Part shown: in pieces, positions 5,500 through 16,300 of the stretch
Numbering within the stretch: the stretch's first letter is position 1
Layout of the letters: every line of letters starts with the position of its first letter
From: M3007 sp041160955
GTDB lineage: Bacteria; Bacteroidota; Bacteroidia; Chitinophagales; Saprospiraceae
Direction: 5' to 3'
Length of the DNA: 20,080 nt
NCBI GenBank assembly: GCA_041160955.1
Contig: JBEAVK010000206.1
Span: 1-20,080, forward strand
The notes under the pieces: model-generated
What the model saw: the letters and a program-made list of their open reading frames with translations, nothing else
Database searches by the model: none
Told to the model about the DNA's origin: nothing
Translations under genes and position numbers: made by a program

Positions 5500-8313
5500 C
5501 CGATCCAATTCCCTAAAATACGGGTCTTTCAAGTCCTTAATAAACTGAATCGCCTCACCCGTTGATTTCATTTCTGGGCCAAGTCGTTTATCGGCACCGG
5601 GGAATTTATCAAACGAGAATACCGGAATCTTGATCGCATAACCATCCAATTTATTAATCATTTCAAAATCCTTGAGTTTATGCGTCCCCATCATTACCTT
5701 AGTAGCAATATTGAGGTACGGCACACCGTAGGCTTTTGCAATAAAGGGCGTAGTCCGCGATGCGCGAGGATTGGCCTCAATCACATACACTTGGTCGTCT
5801 TTAATCGCAAATTGAATATTGATCAAACCCTTGATTTTCAACGCCCTTGCTATTTTTTCAGCATGGTCGCACATCGTTTGTATCACAATCGGCCCAAGGC
5901 TATACGGTGGCAACATAGCACAAGAATCGCCGGAGTGGATACCCGCTGGCTCTATATGCTCCATAATGCCCATGATATGCACGTCGTCGCCATCACAAAT
6001 GGCATCAATTTCGGCTTCTTTGGCGCGCTCTAGGAACTGGTCAATCAACACGCGGTTATCGGGCAAATGCTTAAAAATGCTCAATACATGGCGTTCCAAT
6101 TCGTGGTCGTTGATCACGATACGCATCCCTTGTCCACCTAATACATACGAAGGACGCACCAACAGCGGATAAGGCGTTTTTTTAGCAATCTCCAATGCCT
6201 CGTCCACATCAGTTGCCACGCCAAATACTGGATAAGGAATATCCAATTCTTTAAGTAATTCGGAGAAACGTCCGCGATCTTCGGCAATATCCATATTATC
6301 GAAGGATGTACCGACCAGGTTCCAGCCATTTTTATGCAGGTTTTCGGAGAGTTTTAAAGCCGTTTGGCCACCCAATTGCACAATAATGCCATCGGGTTGC
6401 TCATGCTCCAGTATTTCCTCCAAATGCTCCCAAAACACAGGTTCAAAATAGAGTTTATCGGCCAAATCATAGTCCGTAGAGACCGTTTCGGGATTACAAT
6501 TCACCATAATGGCCTCGTAGCCCATTTCTTTGATCGCCAAAATACCGTGGACACAGCAGTAATCAAACTCAATACCCTGCCCAATACGGTTAGGACCAGA
6601 GCCTAACACCACAATTTTCTTTTTATCGGAACGAACACTTTCGTTTTTGGTATCGAAAGTGGAATAGAAATAATTCGTTTTGGACTCGAACTCCGCCGCA
6701 CAAGTATCCACCATCTTAAACACCCGACGAATACCGTGTACTTGCTTGCGCACCCTCGTCACTTCTGTTTCAGAAATACGCTGAATCCAAGCAATTTGAG
6801 CATCAGAATAGCCATTTTTCTTGAGTTCTACAAAAAAATCATACGGAATATCCTCTGCTACATTGAACTTGAGCAGGCGATCCTCCATTTTTACCAGTTT
6901 CTTTATTTCGCCGATAAACCAAGGATCTATACCCGTCATTTTATGTACGGTTTTGGTAGGGATACCCAAACGAATAGCATCGCGGACACGGTAAATACGG
7001 TCGTCGCTTACCTTTTCCAAACGATCCAGAATATCTTCCGTTTTCATCCACTCCTTTTTATCCGCCCCGAGACCCATACGGTTATTCTCTTGGCTTTGAC
7101 ATGCTTTTTGCAATGCCTCGTTAAAACTACGTCCAATGGCCATTACCTCACCCACCGATTTCATTTGCAAACCAAGTCGCGGGTCGGCATTAGGGAATTT
7201 ATCAAAATTCCAACGCGGCATTTTAACAATCACATAATCCAGTGTAGGTTCAAAAAACGCCGATGTTGTTTTGGTGATTTGGTTTTTCAATTCATCCAAA
7301 TGGTATCCAATGGCCAATTTGGCGGCAATTTTAGCAATTGGGTAACCCGTTGCTTTGGAAGCCAATGCCGATGAACGCGATACACGCGGGTTCACCTCCA
7401 CGGCAATTAATTTTTCATTCTCAGGATTTTGGGCAAATTGCACATTACAACCGCCCGCAAAATTGCCCAATCCACGCATAATTTGGATGGCTTGGTTGCG
7501 CATATCCTGAAAAGCGGTATCGGAGAGCGTCATAGCAGGTGCTACTGTAATAGAATCACCTGTGTGGATACCCATTGGATCCAAGTTTTCTACCGTACAA
7601 ATAATGACCACATTATCGTTGCTATCGCGGAGGAGTTCCAATTCAAACTCTTTCCAGCCCAGCACTGCTTTTTCTACCAAAACCTCGTGCGTTGGCGAGG
7701 CGTTGAGGCCCCGTTTGAGTGCTTCGTCAAATTCGTCCTCTTTCATCACAAAGCCACCGCCCGTACCACCTAAAGTATAAGATGGGCGAATCACCAAGGG
7801 AAAACCGATCTTTTGTGCGGCTTCTTTACCTTCCAAATACGAATTAGCGATAAAAGAAGGCGCAACACCCAGCCCCATGCTGACCACTAATTTTTTAAAT
7901 TCCTCGCGATTTTCGGTAATTTCAATCGCAGCAGTGTCCACCCCAATCATCCGGCAATTGTAATCGGCCCAAAGCCCCATTTTCTCGCATTCGATAGCGA
8001 GGTTAAGGGCAGTTTGGCCACCCATAGTAGGCAAAATGGCATCTAAAGTGGGTAAATCCGGGTTATCGCGGTGTTCCTTCAATATCCACTCGATATTTTC
8101 GGGATTCAGGGGACGCAGGTAAATATAATCTGCGGTGACCGGATCGGTCATAATGGTAGCCGGGTTGGAATTGATGAGCGCAACCTTAATTCCTTCTTCG
8201 CGTAAGGAACGGCTGGCCTGTGACCCGGAATAATCAAACTCGCAAGCCTGACCAATAATAATCGGCCCTGAACCGATGATAAGAATAGAATTTATTGAAT
8301 TATCGCGTGGCAT
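5473..8313 (-). CDS. carB: Carbamoyl-phosphate synthase large chain, short form without MGS domain
   Basis: A 946-residue enzyme that makes carbamoyl phosphate from bicarbonate, ammonia (from the CarA glutaminase subunit) and two ATP, for pyrimidine and arginine synthesis. Two homologous ATP-grasp halves are visible. The first begins with the ATP/substrate segment SGPIIIGQACEFDYSGSQ near residue 15. The second begins with LGSGPNRIGQGIEFDYC near residue 570. Each half has its RPSY(T/V)LGG(T/Q)G loop and an E(V/A)NPR(V/A)SR motif. The protein stops shortly after GPEMKSTGEAIQFIKDLKDPYF, so the C-terminal methylglyoxal-synthase-like allosteric domain of the ~1073-residue enterobacterial enzyme is absent. 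From memory, forms of about 940-950 residues are normal in part of the Bacteroidota, so this is probably not damage. carA is not in the window. The upstream leader suggests attenuation control. Confidence 0.97.
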   Translation of the reverse strand: MPRDNSINSILIIGSGPIIIGQACEFDYSGSQASRSLREEGIKVALINSNPATIMTDPVTADYIYLRPLNPENIEWILKEHRDNPDLPTLDAILPTMGGQTALNLAIECEKMGLWADYNCRMIGVDTAAIEITENREEFKKLVVSMGLGVAPSFIANSYLEGKEAAQKIGFPLVIRPSYTLGGTGGGFVMKEDEFDEALKRGLNASPTHEVLVEKAVLGWKEFELELLRDSNDNVVIICTVENLDPMGIHTGDSITVAPAMTLSDTAFQDMRNQAIQIMRGLGNFAGGCNVQFAQNPENEKLIAVEVNPRVSRSSALASKATGYPIAKIAAKLAIGYHLDELKNQITKTTSAFFEPTLDYVIVKMPRWNFDKFPNADPRLGLQMKSVGEVMAIGRSFNEALQKACQSQENNRMGLGADKKEWMKTEDILDRLEKVSDDRIYRVRDAIRLGIPTKTVHKMTGIDPWFIGEIKKLVKMEDRLLKFNVAEDIPYDFFVELKKNGYSDAQIAWIQRISETEVTRVRKQVHGIRRVFKMVDTCAAEFESKTNYFYSTFDTKNESVRSDKKKIVVLGSGPNRIGQGIEFDYCCVHGILAIKEMGYEAIMVNCNPETVSTDYDLADKLYFEPVFWEHLEEILEHEQPDGIIVQLGGQTALKLSENLHKNGWNLVGTSFDNMDIAEDRGRFSELLKELDIPYPVFGVATDVDEALEIAKKTPYPLLVRPSYVLGGQGMRIVINDHELERHVLSIFKHLPDNRVLIDQFLERAKEAEIDAICDGDDVHIMGIMEHIEPAGIHSGDSCAMLPPYSLGPIVIQTMCDHAEKIARALKIKGLINIQFAIKDDQVYVIEANPRASRTTPFIAKAYGVPYLNIATKVMMGTHKLKDFEMINKLDGYAIKIPVFSFDKFPGADKRLGPEMKSTGEAIQFIKDLKDPYFRELDRNRSMYLYQ

Positions 8314-8334
8314 AGTACTGGTGTATTAGGCATT

Positions 8335-8378
8335 AAAAAAAAGCCGAATAGTGGAATTTGGATTCCACTATTCGGCTT
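8335..8378 (-). terminator. Intrinsic terminator in the carB leader (candidate attenuator)
   Basis: On the minus strand a perfect 17-bp stem (AAGCCGAATAGTGGAAT and its complement, 8378-8362 and 8357-8341) with a 4-nt loop is followed by a run of U (8342-8335). It ends about 20 nt before the carB start codon. On the plus strand the hairpin is not followed by a T-run, so it works in the carB direction only. Because the likely carB promoter lies upstream of it, the hairpin must be passed or controlled for carB expression. Confidence 0.8.
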
Positions 8379-8415
8379 ACCGACTTAATAAAAAAACGTT
8401 TACTTGTCGCTTCAT
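8377..8415 (-). CDS. Candidate 12-codon leader peptide upstream of carB
   Basis: ATG 8415 opens MKRQVNVFLLSR and ends at TAA 8379-8377. The stop overlaps the first two bases of the terminator stem. Codons 7-10 form a U-rich stretch with a run of seven U (8396-8390) about a dozen nt before the stem. A ribosome reaching the stop codon would cover the 5' arm of the hairpin. This resembles the enterobacterial pyrBI leader, where low UTP causes pausing in a U-rich stretch and translation prevents termination. No strong ribosome-binding site is seen and a chance ORF of this length is possible. Confidence 0.4.
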   Translation of the reverse strand: MKRQVNVFLLSR

Positions 8416-8424
8416 GTCGGGGCG

Positions 8425-8432
8425 CAAAGGTA
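8425..8432 (-). promoter_or_regulatory. Putative carB promoter (-7 box TACCTTTG)
   Basis: On the minus strand TACCTTTG fits TAnnTTTG. A TTTG lies about 21 bp upstream as a weak -33 element. Transcription would start around 8418-8420, a few bases before the leader ORF and about 105 nt before carB. There is no room or match for a promoter between the terminator and carB. Confidence 0.55.
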
Positions 8433-8521
8433 CAACAAGGTTTGCGACACGGCCAAATGGTTGGGGTGTTTTTTTGAAAATTGTGTGGGGTTATGTAATT
8501 TGGGTGGGGATAGGAAGGGCG

Positions 8522-8944
8522 CTATTCTCCAAGCAATTTTGTAAGTACTTCAATCTGCCTAAATGCGCTATCCAATTGACTTCTGAGAAAAGTAATTTCT
8601 TCTTGTTGTGCTGCAATTCGTTCTTCTTGTACTTTAAATGTCGTTTCAGAAGGCGTATTGTTTACCACATTATTGTTACCATTGGCACTTCCACTTTGTT
8701 GTTCGATATGTATATTTAATGTATTTTTTTCATCAGTAAGCCGTTCAGTAGGAATGCCAAGAATTTTAGCAAAGACTTGCACTTGCTCCCAATTAACACT
8801 TTGCTTATTTGATTCAATATTGCTTAGGTTGCCTTGCGACATATCTGCCATTTGAGCAAACGGAATTTGTCGGATTCCTTTTTTGTCGCGTTCTCTTCTT
8901 AGGTTGGGGCCGATATACCAGTGCATTTGTGTTAAAATTTCCAT
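8522..8944 (-). CDS. XRE-family helix-turn-helix transcriptional regulator with C-terminal coiled coil
   Basis: A 140-residue protein. Residues about 11-70 form a Cro/C1-type HTH: IGPNLRRERDKKGIRQ, FAQMADMSQGNLSNIES and VFAKILGIPTERL fit helices 1-5 of the HTH_3 fold. An Asn/Gly-rich linker follows (SGSANGNNNVVNN). The last ~35 residues (VQEERIAAQQEEITFLRSQ onward) have a heptad pattern suitable for dimerisation. The target is unknown, but four regularly spaced repeats directly upstream of its start codon suggest autoregulation. ATG 8944 is used; Met7 is an alternative start. It runs in the same direction as carB but is separated from it by about 200 bp holding a promoter and terminator. Confidence 0.88.
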   Translation of the reverse strand: MEILTQMHWYIGPNLRRERDKKGIRQIPFAQMADMSQGNLSNIESNKQSVNWEQVQVFAKILGIPTERLTDEKNTLNIHIEQQSGSANGNNNVVNNTPSETTFKVQEERIAAQQEEITFLRSQLDSAFRQIEVLTKLLGE

Positions 8945-8982
8945 ATTAGAAAACTATTAGGTTTTTATTAGTGTATAATTAG
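8945..8982. promoter_or_regulatory. Four ATTAG direct repeats at exact 11-bp spacing (candidate XRE operator)
   Basis: ATTAG occurs at 8945, 8956, 8967 and 8978, each exactly 11 bp from the next, about one helical turn. The array fills the stretch between the start codon of the XRE gene and the predicted transcription start just after the -7 box at 8988-8995. Such phasing suits cooperative binding of a regulator on one face of the DNA. Confidence 0.6.
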
Positions 8983-8987
8983 TGTGG

Positions 8988-8995
8988 CAAATGTA
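8988..8995 (-). promoter_or_regulatory. Putative promoter of the XRE regulator (-7 box TACATTTG)
   Basis: On the minus strand TACATTTG matches TAnnTTTG, placing the transcript start close to the upstream end of the ATTAG repeats. A clear -33 element is not seen. Confidence 0.45.
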
Positions 8996-9002
8996 ATGAC
9001 TA

Positions 9003-9010
9003 TACCTTTG
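9003..9010 (+). promoter_or_regulatory. Possible promoter toward the T9SS cargo gene (-7 box TACCTTTG)
   Basis: TACCTTTG on the plus strand matches TAnnTTTG and diverges from the XRE promoter. It would give a leader of about 160 nt. No good -33 element is present. The stretch 9011-9176 is very AT-rich and holds no gene that I can support. Confidence 0.3.
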
Positions 9011-9176
9011 TATCGCAGTATTTTATTTAGAAAAATTTTTTCGAAATTTATTTCTTACTCAAAATTCTTCTTAAATTTTCTGTTCCTGATTACTTAAACA
9101 CCTATATATACAATCAAGGTATTTTAGTGTAAAACATATTTTTATTTTATTAACATTAAACCAGTACACTTTAACA

Positions 9177-10250
9177 ATGAATTTTCGTACATTAATTTCA
9201 GCATGTATATTCATGCCTGTCGTCCTATTGGGAAAGAGCTATTTTCCTGAAATAGATGATCCTTTTTGCTCGTCTGAATTGAGCATCCTTATTACCTCTC
9301 CATCTATGTTAGATTTGTATAGCGATTGTACAAATCCAGAGGCTGTAGTATGTATTAAGCACCCCGCCAGCACACCATTGACCGTGACTGTGACTGTGGA
9401 ACTTCCCCCTCTTATTTACCTTTCTTCAAAAGATTGGTTGAAAACAAGTAATGGGATATGGTCAAAAAAACTTGTCCTACCAGTTTCTGGAGAATTAAAA
9501 ATACCCCTACCATTGGATATTACAAATAAGTCGGCCATTGCTACTGCAAAGATTAAAGTAACGGTTATTACGCATGAAGAACAAGCGGTACATACCGAAG
9601 AAACAAGTCTGAGCAGTAGATCTGCTACCGACCTATCTAGTACACAAAAAACAGTTTCGGCGACACAACTCATTGAAAAAAAGATACTTACGCCGCTCTT
9701 GAATGATTGTGGTTTAGGATCATATTACCTTTCCGGTGAGGTCGTTATTGACAAAGATGTTGATTTTGGACAATCTGCCTCCCAATTCGTAATAGCACCC
9801 GATACGCGTATAGTTGTAAAAAATGGGACAACACTTACGTTAAGCAATGCTATTTTTTCCTCTTGCGGTACTTGGTCTGGTATTTATGTAGAACCTCAAG
9901 GTAAGTTGATTCTGAAAAATACCCTCATTAAGGATACTGATTCCCCTGTCAAATACCTTGATGCACCCTTTGTGAGCAAATTTCAAGTCCCAGTTACGTT
10001 AGCCGTGTTTCCAAATCCAACAGCGAACAACACAACTGTCCGTATCGATGGTCAAAAACTAGATGACCATTTTTCGGTACTTGTAGAAGATGAACAAGGA
10101 AAAACGCATACCGTATCCCATCATGTTGTTAACTCCGGCACCGAGGTGAATTTGGAGATGGGGCATCTCCCTAATGGTTTTTATCTTATTACTGTCCACA
10201 CATCCAATGGATCAACCCATACTGCAAAAGTATTAGTAGAACATAAATAA
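9177..10250 (+). CDS. Secreted protein with type IX secretion C-terminal sorting domain
   Basis: A 357-residue protein with an N-terminal Sec signal (hydrophobic LISACIFMPVVLL, cleavage near residue 20). The last ~80 residues are a typical type A T9SS sorting domain: VFPNPTANNTTVRI at the start, LPNGFYLITVHT, and a short basic end (AKVLVEHK). T9SS cargo crosses the outer membrane and is released or anchored at the surface. The middle has Ser/Thr-rich beta segments and, around 200-255, a stretch (GEVVIDKDVDFGQ, IAPDTRIVVKNGTTLTLSN, SGIYVEPQGKLILKNT) resembling right-handed beta-helix or adhesin-like repeats. No catalytic motif is recognised. It precedes the RHS gene by 124 bp in the same direction, so the two may be functionally linked. 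Confidence 0.85.
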   Translation: MNFRTLISACIFMPVVLLGKSYFPEIDDPFCSSELSILITSPSMLDLYSDCTNPEAVVCIKHPASTPLTVTVTVELPPLIYLSSKDWLKTSNGIWSKKLVLPVSGELKIPLPLDITNKSAIATAKIKVTVITHEEQAVHTEETSLSSRSATDLSSTQKTVSATQLIEKKILTPLLNDCGLGSYYLSGEVVIDKDVDFGQSASQFVIAPDTRIVVKNGTTLTLSNAIFSSCGTWSGIYVEPQGKLILKNTLIKDTDSPVKYLDAPFVSKFQVPVTLAVFPNPTANNTTVRIDGQKLDDHFSVLVEDEQGKTHTVSHHVVNSGTEVNLEMGHLPNGFYLITVHTSNGSTHTAKVLVEHK

Positions 10251-10374
10251 CCTGTACTTGCCTTAATTATAGGCAGCCATTTCTTAGTGCATAACATTTC
10301 TTTTTCGTAATAGCCACTAGGCTTTTACCTGATATTTTATTGCAAAAATACTAACTGATAATTTCATCAAAATA

Positions 10375-13300
10375 ATGAAAAAATACTTATATTTTCCAAT
10401 TTTATTGTTGCTACTAGCAACGAATTACCTGCACCTGCAAGCACAAATAGCAGGGCGCAGTGGCAATAGCCAAAATCCTGGTAAGGAAGTAAAAACCGAA
10501 AGTATTACCTCCGGTTCCTTGGCCAATGATGTTAACCTTTTTACGGGAACACTCAATACTTCCTATACCTTAGGATCAGTAAAAACCCTCTCTGGTTTGA
10601 GTTTTACGGCCAGCCTGAGTTATAATTCTTCTTTTTCGAGCGGCGACAACATGCCCCACCTTTCGGGTGTACCCTATGGTGAAGGCTGGGGGCTTGATGT
10701 ACCGATGATCAGTATCAGTACAGAAGATTTTAATAAATATACGCCTCAGCAGATGGAGAACATGGCCAATGGTCTCGCTGCTAATGGTACTGTTTTGACA
10801 GAAAAAACACCCACTTATATTGATTACAATAACAACAACAACTGCGATCAAGCAAAAACAGAAGGTCGTGTTTTTTGGTTTGCTCCTACCGTAAATATTC
10901 CGGGTGTAGGCGGCGGTCGTATGGTATTCAAGATAAAGGAAGGTAATGAATTTGTATTCGTACCTAACCGCTTTGAAAAATACATGGAGGCAAGATTGGA
11001 TATGACTAACTTGCAATGGCGTGTGATTACCGATGATGGCACGATTTATACCTTCAAGTACCTAACGATGCAGCACCGCAACCCAACCAATCAACGTGTG
11101 CAAGAAAGTTGCCAAACTCCCGATGTACTCAAAAATATTGTATTGCCCAAAACTGAAATCACAACATGGTATTGCGATAAAATTAGCCACCCTAATCATG
11201 TGGATCAAATCAATTTTCTGTATGAAACTTATGGTAAATTTGATTTTATGAAGGTGTTTAAAACTTGGGATAATAGAATTACTGGCGGATACTTTAATCT
11301 AACAGGAGGAAGCAATATGTTGATTCTACCGGCCAAAGATATATTTATTAGAAAAATTTCCACTTCTCGCGACGAACTTGTGTTTAATTATTCTGTTATC
11401 GCCAGTACTGGCGGCACAAAATTGCCTGATGTTACTTATTCTTTTGTGGACAGTTTGTATGCTAGTAAAGTGGTCTATTCTACTGCGGGTAGTGGTAATT
11501 CTTTCAGTAACTGGCGCAGATATAATCATATACGTTCAGACGAATCAAGTTTGAGTTGTGATAGGAATAGCCACCTTCCCTTCAATAGTCCATTGAACCC
11601 TTATCTTTCAGCCAATTCCCCTCAAATAGGTTTAGCTAACGCCAATGGCTTGTATTCCTATAAGTCGTTAACGGGAACTAATCCAGTTCCATTCAATCAT
11701 GGCTTTTTGGAGTCCCCAATTTTGACTACTGCAAGTTATGATATTGTTCCCGGAGACCAATATGAGGTAAAATACAGTATAGCAGGTAATTACAATACAC
11801 TTTTCGATATCAATGTAGGAACTGGCGACAACAAGGCCTTATTTGGGGGTGGAGCATCTTCTCCAATGAATAGCAATACAATGTTGAAGTTTGACTGTTG
11901 GAATAAAAAGTCGGGTGAATCTGTATATTCTACCTTCAATCAGGCTATAAAGTGGAGTCCTTACGGAAGTTCCCCTGTAACAAAACTCGCTTCTGGGTTT
12001 TTCCAAATGCCGAATTTCCCCAATACACACGACGGCATTTACTTGCAAGTGGGACCAGCCAACTCGGATATAAATTACAGTAAAGGATCAAGTATTGCGC
12101 CGAATGATCTTACTTTCTTAGGTACTAGTGGAACCCCAAATTTGTGTAATGCCTATCTTCAATCCGGAATTGGGGCAAGTAATGAACAATCTACGGATAA
12201 TTCGTCCTCACCATCATCCATCATTCGTTCAGGTGGTTCTATTCCCAATAATTTTGGAATAGGTCAGCCGTGGTTTATGATGAAGCGCAGGAATGCAGGT
12301 CAAGGGACATCTTTTTATGGTGCTGCTTGGGAATGTGAAGGGGCAGGTGCGCAACCTTTGAATGTTGACAATATTTGGTGGAATGATAAAAAAAATGAGG
12401 CGAATGTATTACTCCCATCGTGTGTACAGAACGTACCTTGGCCGAATAAACCTAGTAGCGCAACTTCAACAACTGCAAAGTTAGAATATGCAGAACTGGT
12501 TCGTTATGCGAAGAAGCCCTATATGCTTGCTTCTGTTGAATACAAGGTTAAAAACGCATCACAAACCTCTATAGCCATTCAAAGGCTCAACCTCACGTAT
12601 AGCATTGTTCAGTTGACCAACTATGCTTCAGCTGTTTACGACGTTAGTACTGGGCAGTCAAATTTGACTTATAATACAGGAAAAACAAGAAACCAAGTTT
12701 TATTGCAGTCTATCGTTCAGGTAGCAGCCGATAAAACGGCATTGACAGCCGATAAAACACCGACCACCAAGTTTACTTATACGCTTTTCAACCCTGTTAC
12801 AAGTGCGCTTACAAGTGGAAACTGGCGCAGGGGCATTTATCCATTAAATGGTAATGCTTATATACTTCAAAAAGTAGTAGATCCGCTTGGAAAGACCACC
12901 GAAATAGAATATTACCCACTTCCCCGCCAAACCGATGCCACATTTACCACGATTAATTCTAAGCAGCCCGATTCATTGTCTTATATGGTTGTAAATTATA
13001 GTTATAACCCGCGTCCCTCGGAGTTTAAAGCAAAACCATTCGGATCAGATTGTAATTGTACCTATCCTGCCGGACATCCTTCTAATTCAAGCCCAACCCT
13101 GACTGCCGGAGGTGATGTGCGCATAGGACGTACTTTTACTTACCAAACTTACTTGGTTGTAAAATTAAAAAAAGAAACAGACCGCGATAACCTTGTTAGG
13201 GTGTTGAAGTACAGTTTCGACAGTATTGTTTATAATTTCACAGTAGATCGACCTTCGTTTTCGACACAGTTTTTATATGACTACTCGAATAATACCATAA

Positions 13301-16300
13301 AAGCAGGTTTTAGAAAGGCAACAGTAGAAGGGCCTTATTATGGAACGAGTGTAACCGTGCCAAGTGGCCCATTTATTACATACAGACACCATTCTAACAG
13401 CCTTTTTTGGGGTAAACCTTTCCAAATAGAATCTAAAAAAAGCAAAACAGGTACAGTGGTATCAAATAAAAGGATGCTTTACAAGAACCTTTTAGCCTTT
13501 GATAAGCCTTGGACGGCTCAAAATCCATTGACCAACCTTGCGTTTAATCCCGATTTCCCCAATCTGACCAACCCACAGACCTTCGACATGCCATATTTTT
13601 ACGAAACATGGTATGCAACAGCCATCAATACTGCCAATGCAGATTATTTGCGTTCTTATTTCGTCAAATTGGTGAGTGACTCTACCACAACGTATGAAGT
13701 AAATGGCAATTATACGATGGTCAACGAATATACCTATTTCGATGCTAATAATTCGCTCCAAACCACCTCAGAAGGGTATAGGGTGCTGCTCAATTCTGCA
13801 TCGGCCACTATTACCCTTAGTGCAGAACCATCGTGGCAACTTTTCCGCACCAAAAGTTATTCTACTGCTTATACTGGTGGCACCGAATTATACAATATAT
13901 CCGATAACTTTTATCTCTATGACTTGGTTAATAACAGTGCATACGCTACCGCTGGTGTCGTGAATACCAATTTCAGGAACCTGCGTTATGTTATTGACAA
14001 AAAAATGCGAAATCTCCCGTTTGAAACGCGGGTCATTAGCAAACAGTCGTTCAGCGACGGTGCTAAACGACAGTCGTCTAACATCATTTATCAAAAATTC
14101 TTTGAAACAGGTGCAGATCCCCTCACTGGAAGATTGCTACCAACTGCGTCTTGGGTACAAGTAGATACCCTTGCAAGTACGGCTACCATGTCGTTCCAAA
14201 GCACGAATAATTTTAGAGCAGTAGTCGGATGGCAATACTTGCTAACAGACTCCATCAGTGGCTATAACCAGTATAACCTTGCGCCTGCAACTGCCATTAA
14301 CGCGCTTGGGCTAGTCACAACCAATACTTATAACCAGTACACCGGGTTACCAACGCAACAGGAAGTTGGAACAGGACAAAGTGGTAACTTGATTACCACC
14401 TATACTTACAATACCGATAATACGCTAGCAACCGCCAATTACCCGAATAACCTGTCGTATTCTTATAATTATGACCGCTTAAAACGCCCCACGCTCCTCA
14501 AAAGGAATGGTACAGAACTACAACGTACTGTATATAACCAGTACAACAGCAGCAATATTAACTTTACATTCCAGCAACGAATGGCGGTCAACTATGTACG
14601 CACCACTAGTTTTCTGAGCGCCACCGATACGACACTGACCTTCACCTATTTCGACCCATTGGGACGCACCACTGGCGTAGTTGAAGATGGTGCCTTGAAG
14701 GGAAATGCACATTATGATGTATTTGATCGAACTATTTATACCAGACGACCAGTCCTCAGCGCAACGCCTACAACAGTATTGCCCACTACGGGCATAGCGA
14801 CGGATTACCTTCAGTTCAGATACGATGCCGCACCGCGCTCCCGTGCAGTACAGTCGGCTAAATATGGACAAGATATTGCGCTTACAACGGCCAAGACGAC
14901 CAGAAACCAATATACTATTATAATGGCCGATTCGCTCACCACTATGCTGACTCAAGCAGGTCTTAGTGCCTTTATTCCAGTGGGTACTAAGTTTATGAAC
15001 GAAACGGTGATAGACGAAGACGGAAAGATCAACCGCGTGATTTCCAATTTATTTGGCCAAAAAGTAGCCGATATTAGCGGTTCTGGCATAGCAGCCACCG
15101 TGTATTACTATAATGCGAGCGGCCAAGTACTCAGAGTGGTCAACTCAAACGGGCAAGCCTCCTCTTATCGTTATAATTACTTGAACTGGTTGGCTAGTAA
15201 AAAAACACCCGATGAAGGTACGGTGAGGTATTGTTATAATAAAGCAGGGCAGGTCATTATGGATTTCAATGGGGTAGCAGAAACACGTGCCTATCAATAC
15301 GATGTATTTAGTAGGATGATCTTACAAAAATACCTCGGTACGAGCATTCCAACCACGCTTTATGCCAATGAAGGTATGGTGTGGCGTAGCGGTGCACAAC
15401 AATTGTATGATGGTTATCTCACAAACGCTACTTATGTCACCGAGAAAAAATGGATTTACAACGCGTATGACGCTGGTTCAACTACATTATTTGCCACAGC
15501 AACAAATACCCTTTTAACTGGAGGTGGCCAAACCAACGCACGAGGACGATTGGCACAAATAAATAGTTATAACCTAGCAGGTGTACCTGTCAATATCCAA
15601 CTGCTTTCTTATACAACCGATGGTTTCTTAGGATGGGAAGTACAGCAGTTCAATGAATTGGGTATTACGGCTGCCAATAAAGGTACAACCACCAAACTGG
15701 ATTACTTACTTTACAACCGTGCGGGTTCGCTCATCAAGGAAAATGTTGACCTCAACTACGATGCGGTACTGGATATGCAGTATTACCGAACCTACGACAA
15801 ACGTAACCGCTTGAAGGATGTCTATGTCAGTTATACTGATGTGGGTATTGCTGGGCGCAAAATCGTGACCTATTATTACGATGATGCCACCAACTTGATC
15901 ACTAAAAAGAACTTTTACGACCGAAACGTAAATGGCACTTGCACCCGCCAAGTAGATTCCGTTAACTATTATTACGACACCCGCTACCGCTTGAACCGTA
16001 TGAATAGCCGTAATTTCGACTATTACCTAGCTTACGATGCCAATCAGCCGCCCGCCAATACCAGCGGCAACTTGGTCAGTACCAATTACAATGGTAATAT
16101 TAATGGTATTTACGCCAATTACAAATCTATTTTTACAGGTGTTGCCAATTTTACAGGTGCTACAGCCTATACGTATCAATACGATAACCTCAACAGATTG
16201 ACCTCTGCCGATGCCCGCGTGGCGCGTACCACCGCGTATAGCAGTCTCACGGCCAATCAGTTACTCTATGGGGATAACACATTTACCTACGATCGAATAG

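Noticed and set aside
6736..7374. 212-codon open frame on the plus strand
   Set aside because: It lies wholly antisense to well-conserved carB coding sequence and its translation has no recognisable pattern.
5473..8313. carB truncated by the insertion downstream
   Set aside because: The protein ends naturally after both ATP-grasp halves with a C-terminus like other short Bacteroidota forms, and the direct repeat preserves its own stop codon.
8335..8378. Hairpin as a simple terminator for the XRE gene only
   Set aside because: A promoter-like box sits between the XRE gene and the hairpin and none lies between the hairpin and carB, so a role in the carB leader is more likely, although it may also stop XRE transcripts.
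10820..10860. Asn-codon repeat (NNNNN) in the RHS gene as a contingency repeat
   Set aside because: The run is short, interrupted at the nucleotide level and in frame, so it does not look like a phase-variable tract.
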